From Actinomycetota bacterium (GTDB lineage Bacteria > Actinomycetota > Humimicrobiia > Humimicrobiales > Humimicrobiaceae), in contig JACIXO010000070.1 in assembly GCA_014360385.1 (NCBI GenBank), forward strand, positions 1 to 6,720: a stretch of 6,720 nt of DNA, written 5' to 3'. The translations under genes were made by a program, and so were the position numbers. Each line of letters starts with the position of its first letter. Position 1 is the first letter of the stretch. Of this stretch, positions 1-4,677 are shown in pieces. Under the pieces are notes generated by a model, which saw only the letters and a program-made list of their open reading frames with translations, ran no database searches and was not told where the DNA came from.

Positions 1-76
1 TTCTCCCAGATACTCATATACAAGAGCTTTTAATTTAGATACAAGTAAACATAAGTTATTATTTGATTCAATTCGC

Positions 77-102
77 ATCAGAAGACAATATCAGAAGACA
101 AT
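77..102. repeat. Perfect 13-bp tandem duplication
   Basis: The 13-mer atcagaagacaat occurs at 77-89 and again, identical, at 90-102. It lies in a non-coding region, and its period is not a multiple of three. It belongs to a set of short tandem duplications spread through this window. Confidence 0.9.
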
Positions 103-110
103 AATATATA

Positions 111-130
111 AATAGAAGCTAAATAGAAGC
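111..130. repeat. Short direct repeat, period 11 bp
   Basis: The 9-mer aatagaagc occurs at 111-119 and 122-130, separated by 2 nt. It follows the 13-bp duplication by 8 nt. Alone it is weak; it is listed because such repeats recur in the window. Confidence 0.6.
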
Positions 131-242
131 CTTCCATCACTTTCGCTCTTAGATTATACATAATCATTATTTACCGTGTTTATTACAAATTATACCTCTT
201 TTTATATTTCGTGTATGTTTCCCCAGAAGTAATAACTTATTT

Positions 243-1043
243 TTATTTCTGCTCATTTTTACTTCTATTTTTTTCAACTAATATTTTCAGTCCTTTTAGA
301 GTAAGATCGGGATCATGGATCTCAATCCATTTACTTTTACCAACCATAAGATAGGAAAGACCCCCTGTAGCAATTATTTTGGGATTAAACTTTTTGTCCT
401 CCTTTTCTTTCACCTCATCAATTATTTTTTCTACCAAAAAGTCAACCTGCCCTAAAAAACCATAAAGAATTCCTGAACGAATTCCATCATAAGTATTTTT
501 GCCCACCACTGATGAAGGCCAGCTCATATCAACTTTGCTGAGCTTAGCTGCATAGCTAAAAAGGGCTTCAGAGGATATCTCGATCCCTGGAGCTATTACT
601 CCCCCCAGATATTCTCCACGGGAGGACAATATATCAAAAGTAGTAGCAGTTCCAAAGTCAACAACTATGGAGGGAACCCCATAAATTTCTTTAGCAGCTA
701 CTGAATTTGCTATTCTATCTGCTCCTATTTCTTTGGGATAATCGTATAAAATCTTTAAATCCGTTTTCACCTCGCTTTCAACTATGAAAGCCTCACACCC
801 AAAGTATCTTTTACTCATATTCTTTATTTCATTTAGTATCCTTGGAACTACACACGATACTGCAAGTCCCCTTATTTGCTGGGGGTCATAACCTGAATTA
901 CGTAGAAAATTATAAACCGAGGCTCCTATCTCATCCGAAGTTTCATGCCTTGGAGTCACCATTCTCCAGGATGAAAGTAAATCATTGTCTTTAAATAATC
1001 CTACTACTGTCTGGGTATTGCCAATATCAATTGCTAGTAACAC
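243..1043 (-). CDS. coaX: Type III pantothenate kinase (CoaX)
   Basis: A cytosolic enzyme that phosphorylates pantothenate with ATP, the first step of coenzyme A synthesis. The protein has 266 residues, close to the usual 255-260. It shows the ASKHA-fold phosphate loop DIGNT (6-10), GADR (107-110, with the family's catalytic Asp at 109), the second phosphate motif DFGTATTFD (129-137), GGVIAPG (147-153) and ATGG (226-229). The start is a GTG at 1043, with AAGGAG at the complement of 1050-1055 and a 6-nt spacer. It ends in TAA. A 196-nt AT-rich gap separates it from the mogA-like gene upstream, so it may or may not be on the same transcript. Nothing in it appears broken, and it lacks the low-complexity insertions seen in the three genes upstream. 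Type III kinases generally need a monovalent cation and resist CoA feedback (family knowledge). Confidence 0.96.
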   Translation of the reverse strand: MLLAIDIGNTQTVVGLFKDNDLLSSWRMVTPRHETSDEIGASVYNFLRNSGYDPQQIRGLAVSCVVPRILNEIKNMSKRYFGCEAFIVESEVKTDLKILYDYPKEIGADRIANSVAAKEIYGVPSIVVDFGTATTFDILSSRGEYLGGVIAPGIEISSEALFSYAAKLSKVDMSWPSSVVGKNTYDGIRSGILYGFLGQVDFLVEKIIDEVKEKEDKKFNPKIIATGGLSYLMVGKSKWIEIHDPDLTLKGLKILVEKNRSKNEQK

Positions 1044-1239
1044 AACTTACTCCTTTTTATTCTTTTCATATTTTTGTATATTACTTTTATATATTATTTT
1101 TCATTTTTTTAAATACCAATTCTCATCAATCCTTACTTTTATTCCTACTTTTATTATTTGATAATCCCTATCACTTATAAATAGCCATTACAGCTTCTTT
1201 TTTTACAAACCACTATAACTATTCTTTAATTATTTCTAG
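1044..1239. other. AT-rich spacer between mogA and coaX
   Basis: A 196-nt spacer in which I see no gene. It carries the coaX Shine-Dalgarno site (complement of 1050-1055), a 12-bp near-tandem repeat at 1132-1155, and a 5-bp inverted repeat with a 5-nt loop at 1159-1173 that has no following T-run. No promoter with both boxes could be recognised, although the length leaves room for one. Confidence 0.55.
1132..1155. repeat. 12-bp near-tandem duplication
   Basis: cttacttttatt (1132-1143) is followed directly by cctacttttatt (1144-1155), with one mismatch. It is in a non-coding spacer of low complexity, so chance similarity is harder to exclude than for the perfect copies elsewhere. Confidence 0.6.
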
Positions 1240-1728
1240 CTATCCCTCACCACACTCACTCTCTTTTTGAGTCAATATGTCTATCCCATGAGGAAGAGGT
1301 TTATAGATAAGCTCCAAGCTATCTTTTACTCCTTTTATACTTCCCGGGAGATTTATGATGAGGGTCTTTTTTCTTATCCCGCTTACCCCTCTAGAAAGAA
1401 TTGCCCGGGGTGTCTTTTTCTGACCCTCAATTCTTATAATCTCACTAAAACCTGGAACATCCTTTTCTATTACTTCTTTTGTAGCTTCAGGAGTTACATC
1501 CCTTGGCGAAAATCCTGTCCCACCTGTCGTAATAATCAAATTAGCTTTCTCACAATCACAAATACTAAGAAGCTTTTCCTTTATCTTATCCTTCTCATCA
1601 GGAACTATACAATAATCTACAACTTCCCAGCCTTTATCTCTAAAGAAACCCACTATGTAGCTTCCGCTCCTATCTTCCCTCTCACCCCGATAGCCTTTAT
1701 CACTTACTGTAATTACGGCTACTTTCAT
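1240..1728 (-). CDS. mogA: Molybdopterin adenylyltransferase, MogA/MoaB family
   Basis: A cytosolic enzyme that adenylylates molybdopterin, activating it for metal insertion by MoeA (not in this window). Seen in 162 residues: N-terminal strand MKVAVITVSD (1-10), the family motif TTGGTG (67-72), PRDVTPEAT (76-84) with the conserved Asp 77, LSRG (111-114), LPGS (127-130) and PLPHGID (144-150). This is the short single-domain form. The ATG at 1728 is chosen because AAGGAG lies 5 nt upstream (complement of 1734-1739). A TTG six codons further upstream keeps the frame open but would place that ribosome site inside the gene. MogA and MoaB cannot be separated by sequence alone; homologues in tungsten-using organisms act in the same step for tungsten cofactor. 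It lies 111 nt after moaC-MOSC, probably in the same operon. Confidence 0.93.
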   Translation of the reverse strand: MKVAVITVSDKGYRGEREDRSGSYIVGFFRDKGWEVVDYCIVPDEKDKIKEKLLSICDCEKANLIITTGGTGFSPRDVTPEATKEVIEKDVPGFSEIIRIEGQKKTPRAILSRGVSGIRKKTLIINLPGSIKGVKDSLELIYKPLPHGIDILTQKESECGEG

Positions 1729-1839
1729 TACTTCTCCTTCCAACAAGAGATTCTTACAATAAGAAATTGTTCTAATAAGAGAGTATCTAAACTAACTTTT
1801 TTAATGATCCTCTATCTCCACTCATTATCCTAAATCATT
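1729..1839 (-). other. Spacer between moaC-MOSC and mogA
   Basis: A 111-nt spacer with no gene beyond a 12-codon frame. It contains the mogA Shine-Dalgarno site (complement of 1734-1739) and, at 1751-1765, a perfect 6-bp inverted repeat with a 3-nt loop (ttcttacaataagaa). With two G/C per arm and no T-run it is a poor terminator. It lies 22 nt upstream of the mogA start codon and could at most form a weak hairpin in the leader. Confidence 0.5.
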
Positions 1840-3018
1840 TTAGATTTGCTGCCTTTTTCTTGCAACTAAAATCTTATACCCACTTTTCACCCGGCCAGGT
1901 TTTAACACTCTGCAGAATACACCCTCCCTGGGCATGATGCAGTCACCCATAATGTGATATATTCTACACGGGTGAAGACACTCTTTACCAATCTGAGTAA
2001 GCTCAAGAACTACGATGTTATCATCAATATTATCCTCATAGTTGTGTTGCTTACTTCTTTCACCACCGCTGTTAGTCATAATTCGAATGGTTTTTTTGTT
2101 ATTATTGTTACTATTCCTAATGTTACACATATTATTATCGTTATCATCTTTGGATCTATCATCATCGAATCCATAAAACTTCACATCAGCCCCAAAATGA
2201 TAGTTTAGATAGTTTGTAACATCTATAACATTTGAACCTAAAGCAACAAGATCGCCAACCTTTACATCTTCAAGTCTTATCCCAACAGTAGTTATATTCT
2301 CAGCAAAATCTCCAGGATTTGCTTCTATACCCTTCTCTTTTATCTTCTTTATGCTCTCAAGCGAGAGTATACTTACCTGGCGGTGCCAGTTGCCCCCGTG
2401 ACCATCTCCTTCGATACCAAACTCGCTTACATAAGCTTCTTCTACTGGTAGCTTTTTCCCTCCCTTTTTTTCACTTATATTTATGGAAAAAACTTCTCCA
2501 GATTCTATCAACTCCAGGCCTGGGCTAAGCTTCATATAGTCAGACTTTCCTCCTGTTTTTCTTACAAGCTCAACCCCTTCAATTCTCATCTCCCTGGATA
2601 AAGCCTTGCACATATCATAGATAGTAAGTAGACTAACACACACAGAAGTAATAGCTTCCATTTCTACGCCAGTTCTATCAAAGCCTTTAACTTTTGACTC
2701 TACTTTTATTCTATTTTCCTTCTCCAGGAGCTCAAACTCAATGTCAATACCTGTAAGTTTTATCTGATGGCATAGCGGAATAAGCTCCCAGGTCTTTTTG
2801 GCCGCATTTATCCCTGCTATCTTACTAACCGAAAGGACATCACCTTTCTCAATTTCATTCCGTTTTATCTTAGTTATTATGGAACTGTCCAGAGTTATAT
2901 ACCCAACGGCTTCAGCCTCTCTTAAACTTTCATTCTTATCTGAGACATCAACCATCCTTGCCTTTCCATCATCTCCAATGTGACTGAATTTCTTTGATTT
3001 ATCTTTATTTTTATTCAT
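1840..3018 (-). CDS. moaC: Cyclic pyranopterin monophosphate synthase MoaC fused to a MOSC domain
   Basis: Bifunctional cofactor protein. The MoaC part (residues about 10-163, counted from the ATG at 3018) turns the MoaA product into cyclic pyranopterin monophosphate. It keeps MVDVSDK, KGDV (Lys 58), PLCH (His 84), YDMCK (Asp 135, Lys 138) and TGGKS; the proline usual after LCH is glutamine. The MOSC part (about 169-392) has GIEGDGHGGNWHRQ, PGDFAENITT, TQIGKEC..PC (Cys 347, 351) and CIMPREGVF, matching the small MOSC subfamily often found beside MoaC and MogA. MOSC domains bind molybdenum cofactor or carry sulfur; the exact job here is unknown. A stretch of about 70 residues (266-335), rich in Asn and Asp, is inserted between two MOSC strands. 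AAGGAG (complement of 3027-3032) is 8 nt from the ATG at 3018 but only 2 nt from an ATG at 3024, so 3018 is preferred; starting at 3024 adds two residues. Confidence 0.93.
   Translation of the reverse strand: MNKNKDKSKKFSHIGDDGKARMVDVSDKNESLREAEAVGYITLDSSIITKIKRNEIEKGDVLSVSKIAGINAAKKTWELIPLCHQIKLTGIDIEFELLEKENRIKVESKVKGFDRTGVEMEAITSVCVSLLTIYDMCKALSREMRIEGVELVRKTGGKSDYMKLSPGLELIESGEVFSINISEKKGGKKLPVEEAYVSEFGIEGDGHGGNWHRQVSILSLESIKKIKEKGIEANPGDFAENITTVGIRLEDVKVGDLVALGSNVIDVTNYLNYHFGADVKFYGFDDDRSKDDNDNNMCNIRNSNNNNKKTIRIMTNSGGERSKQHNYEDNIDDNIVVLELTQIGKECLHPCRIYHIMGDCIMPREGVFCRVLKPGRVKSGYKILVARKRQQI
2014..2223 (-). repeat. Asn/Asp-rich low-complexity insertion in the MOSC domain
   Basis: This in-frame stretch separates the strand ending ALGSNVI from the conserved VLELTQIGKEC, which are adjacent in ordinary small MOSC proteins. 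The first third (TNYLNYHFGADVKFYG) is of normal composition. From about 2169 to 2017 the codons are mostly GAT, AAT, AAC and AGT, giving runs such as FDDDR, DDNDNN and NSNNNN. Trinucleotide slippage is a likely origin. The frame is intact, and all conserved MOSC motifs resume after it. Confidence 0.8.
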
Positions 3019-3063
3019 AGTCATATCTCCTTATTTTCCTTCTCCCTCTTTACCTTCTTTTTT

Positions 3064-3097
3064 GCTCATTCCTTCTTTTTGCTCATTCCTTCTTATA
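3064..3097. repeat. 17-bp tandem duplication
   Basis: Two 17-bp units beginning gctcattccttctt start at 3064 and 3081; 15 of 17 positions match, the differences being at the end of the second unit. Each copy places GAAGGAATGAGC on the sense strand, just upstream of moaC. The period is not a multiple of three, consistent with non-coding sequence. Confidence 0.85.
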
Positions 3098-3110
3098 TTT
3101 TCACTTTTTC

Positions 3111-3242
3111 CTATTCCCTCTCCTTGGTGAACTCCTTACTTACGAACTTCTTACTTATCTTACTTATTATGTCTGGCATATGTTTATCACTTTCTCTATC
3201 TTGCTCTTCCTTTTTAAAACTGATGTTTAAAGCATCTAGCAT
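3111..3242 (-). CDS. Possible 43-residue Lys/Glu-rich mini-ORF (doubtful)
   Basis: An ATG at 3242 opens a 43-codon frame ending in TAG at 3111, in the gap between moaA and moaC. The peptide is highly charged, starts MLDALNISFKKEEQ and contains an imperfect five-residue repeat (SKKFV, SKEFT) encoded by the 15-bp tandem at 3129-3158. A TAA lies directly before the ATG, and no good ribosome site is seen at the right distance. I recognise no family. Purine-rich DNA gives such frames by chance, so it may not be a gene; a small unknown protein or a gene remnant are the alternatives. Confidence 0.2.
   Translation of the reverse strand: MLDALNISFKKEEQDRESDKHMPDIISKISKKFVSKEFTKERE
3129..3158. repeat. 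15-bp near-tandem duplication
   Basis: gaactccttacttac (3129-3143) is followed directly by gaacttcttacttat (3144-3158), matching at 13 of 15 positions. A further partial copy (cttactta) follows. In the 43-codon frame it encodes two five-residue units. Confidence 0.8.
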
Positions 3243-3271
3243 TTATTTATCACTTTCCCTACCCTATCTTG
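3172..3271. repeat. Dispersed direct repeat of about 35 bp inside the gap
   Basis: Copy A (3172-3203) and copy B (3235-3271) align from tct[g/a]gcat through tttatcacttt to tatcttg, with three mismatches in the first 19 positions and one 5-nt indel later. Copy B covers the start codon of the 43-codon mini-ORF, while copy A lies inside it. This shows the gap grew by internal duplication. Confidence 0.7.
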
Positions 3272-3285
3272 TTTCTTTGTTTTAG

Positions 3286-3345
3286 TTATTTCTTTTCTTT
3301 TTCTACTTTTGTTTTCTTTTTCCTCTCTCTAATAACTCTCTTCAT
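3286..3345 (-). CDS. Possible 19-residue basic mini-ORF right after moaA (doubtful)
   Basis: An ATG at 3345 follows the moaA stop after 2 nt and opens 19 codons ending in TAA. The peptide begins MKRVIRERKKK and is almost wholly Lys, Arg, Glu, Val and Thr. A strong GGAGG with a 6-nt spacer precedes it, but those bases are the Gly-Gly codons that MoaA needs for its C-terminus, so the site may be accidental. No family is recognised. It could be a real small basic peptide, a device for translational coupling, or chance in a polypurine tract. Confidence 0.25.
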   Translation of the reverse strand: MKRVIRERKKKTKVEKEKK

Positions 3346-3347
3346 AA

Positions 3348-4655
3348 CTACCCTCCAATCTGGTTCATGAAACGGGAAATCCTGATGCTTCTTGCATCCA
3401 ACACTCCCTTACCAAACACCCCCTTAACACTGACTTTCTTACCAATTCCTTTTTCCTCCTCCTGAAGACTGCCACTATCTATGATTTCACTTTTAGACAC
3501 TGCATCTTCTCTGTCCTTAGGTTTTCTTCTTACAAACTCAACCAACTTTTGTCTTATATCATCATCTTTAAGATTACCCCTCATCATAGATTTAATATCA
3601 AGTCCAGAAGGAGAAAAAAGACATAATTTTACAAGTCCATCAGGAGTAAGCCTAATCCTATTACAGAATTTACAAAAATACTTATCGTTTAAAATTAGAC
3701 CTATGCTACCTTTACTTCCTTCTAATTTATAATAGACAGCTGGACCAAAACCCAGCACATCTACCTTAGAATAATTTCCAAGTCTTTTTATAAGGAACAG
3801 GATATTATCTATAGAAAAAGGGAGGCTTCCACTTTCCTTATAAATTCTAAATCCTGTTCTTCTGCACTCCACACCACTCAGGCTATTATGCGATACCCCG
3901 TAAACCTCACTATTATCACCTATATTGTTACCTGTACTACTATCTGTATCATTATTGTTACTACTATTATTACTACTACAATTATTGCTACAGGAGGCTA
4001 ATGGACTTGCCTCAGGACTTATACAACTAATACTTCTCCTAACATCTTTTTTACTCTCTAAAAATGTTAAGGGCTTTACAGTAGGCATCATTTCAATAAA
4101 TCTTACACTTACTGGATTTTCCATAGAAAACTTTACTAAATCCAAAATATCACCTTCATCTAAAAGTGGGGTAATAACAGTATTTATCTTAACAGGATTA
4201 AAACCAAGCCTGATAGCACAAAAAATTGTATCTAAAACTTTTGTAACATCTCCTCCCTTAGTAATTACCGCGAACTTTTCACTATCAAGCGTATCAAGAC
4301 TTATATTTATTCTTCTAATCCCAATCTCCCAGAGTTGTTCAAGGTATCTAGCTGAAATTATTCCATTGGTGGTAAGAGAAATATCCCTGATCCCATATAC
4401 TACCGCAATTTTTCTTATAAGCACTACTACATTTTCTCTTACAAAGGGCTCCCCACCAGTTATCCTTACCTTTTCTATTCCTAAAGAAGAAAATAGTTTG
4501 ACCACTCTTACAATCTCTTCAAATGTGAGAAGTTCTTTTCTAGGTAATAAGGAAACTCCCTTACGCGGCATACAATAGACGCACCTTAAGTTACATCTAT
4601 CAGTAACTGACAATCTAAGATAATCTATTTTTCTGTTAAAACTATCTACCAGCAC
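3348..4655 (-). CDS. moaA: GTP 3',8-cyclase MoaA (radical SAM), with insertions
   Basis: Catalyses the first step of molybdenum/tungsten cofactor synthesis, cyclising GTP to the substrate of MoaC. It has the radical-SAM cluster motif CNLRCVYC (Cys 21, 25, 28), GGEP (67-70), the RFIEMMP segment (185-191), GFGPAVYY (302-309), and a second-cluster motif FCKFCNRIR..LCLF (Cys 328, 331, 345). It ends in the conserved Gly-Gly tail (NQIGG), which in the family reaches the active site. At 435 residues it is about 100 longer than usual (320-340). The excess sits in a Ser/Asn-rich insertion (about 202-262) and a C-terminal one (about 382-418). All catalytic motifs remain, so it should be active. The start is a GTG at 4655 with TAGGA 7 nt upstream, 22 nt after the transporter ATPase gene, so the two are probably co-transcribed. 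Confidence 0.95.
   Translation of the reverse strand: MLVDSFNRKIDYLRLSVTDRCNLRCVYCMPRKGVSLLPRKELLTFEEIVRVVKLFSSLGIEKVRITGGEPFVRENVVVLIRKIAVVYGIRDISLTTNGIISARYLEQLWEIGIRRINISLDTLDSEKFAVITKGGDVTKVLDTIFCAIRLGFNPVKINTVITPLLDEGDILDLVKFSMENPVSVRFIEMMPTVKPLTFLESKKDVRRSISCISPEASPLASCSNNCSSNNSSNNNDTDSSTGNNIGDNSEVYGVSHNSLSGVECRRTGFRIYKESGSLPFSIDNILFLIKRLGNYSKVDVLGFGPAVYYKLEGSKGSIGLILNDKYFCKFCNRIRLTPDGLVKLCLFSPSGLDIKSMMRGNLKDDDIRQKLVEFVRRKPKDREDAVSKSEIIDSGSLQEEEKGIGKKVSVKGVFGKGVLDARSIRISRFMNQIGG
3396..3425. repeat. 15-bp near-tandem duplication in the moaA 3' part
   Basis: atccaacactccctt (3396-3410) and accaaacaccccctt (3411-3425) match at 12 of 15 positions. In the gene they encode KGVFG followed by KGVLD within the C-terminal insertion. 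The period of five codons keeps the frame. Confidence 0.65.
3909..3992 (-). repeat. Ser/Asn trinucleotide-repeat core of the MoaA insertion
   Basis: Residues about 222-249 of MoaA are encoded almost only by AGT, AAT, AAC, GAT, GGT and ACA codons, giving runs such as SSNNSSNNN. It sits in a larger extra segment (about 3870-4052) between the radical-SAM barrel and the second-cluster domain. Other MoaA proteins have only about 45 residues between RFIE and the GPA motif; here there are about 110. The codon pattern points to trinucleotide expansion. Confidence 0.85.
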
Positions 4656-4677
4656 TCAGGTATCCTAACACTTAAGT

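Larger units (their letters stand above)
1..242. other. AT-rich non-coding region downstream of coaX
   Basis: No convincing gene is visible on either strand; the longest minus-strand reading frame starting at an ATG is about 30 codons and has no ribosome site. The stretch holds two short tandem duplications (listed separately) and two exact TATAAT hexamers on the minus strand (complement of 153-158 and 189-194). Neither has a good -35 box at about 17 nt, so no promoter is called. No hairpin followed by a T-run is seen after the coaX stop, so the transcript end is not located. Confidence 0.6.
3025..3347 (-). other. Purine-rich, repeat-built gap between moaA and moaC
   Basis: The 323-nt gap interrupts an otherwise compact operon. 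The sense (minus) strand is strongly purine-rich: within 3291-3330 only 2 of 40 plus-strand bases are purines. It is largely made of internal repeats: a 17-bp tandem at 3064-3097, a 15-bp tandem at 3129-3158, and a dispersed copy of about 35 bp (3172-3203 and 3235-3271). Two short Lys/Glu-rich frames are possible (3286-3345 and 3111-3242). No T-run terminator, convincing promoter or recognisable riboswitch fold was found. It ends with the moaC ribosome site. Function is unknown: it could be a decayed or very young coding segment, or simply expanded spacer. Confidence 0.65.

Noticed and set aside
153..194. Two TATAAT boxes on the minus strand as promoters
   Set aside because: No acceptable -35 hexamer at 16-18 nt and no gene visible downstream; exact hexamers are expected by chance in DNA this AT-rich.
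1159..1173. Inverted repeat as terminator or operator after mogA
   Set aside because: Only five A/T-rich pairs with a 5-nt loop and no T-run on the sense strand; too weak to call.
1751..1765. Perfect 6-bp inverted repeat upstream of mogA as a terminator
   Set aside because: The stem is mostly A/T and no T-run follows; noted only as a possible weak leader hairpin.
1267..1833. Open frames on the plus strand across the window (for example 1267-1833, 3925-4578, 4697-5026, 5767-6024)
   Set aside because: They lie antisense to well-supported genes with conserved motifs, encode no recognisable family, and are expected where the real genes are AT-rich and repeat-rich.
3064..3271. CRISPR array or mobile-element ends
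   Set aside because: Repeat units are short, directly adjacent or only two copies, with no regular spacers, no terminal inverted repeats and no transposase or cas gene.
3025..3347. Molybdenum-cofactor riboswitch in the moaA-moaC gap
   Set aside because: The sense strand is almost all purine and cannot form the extended paired structure such a riboswitch needs.
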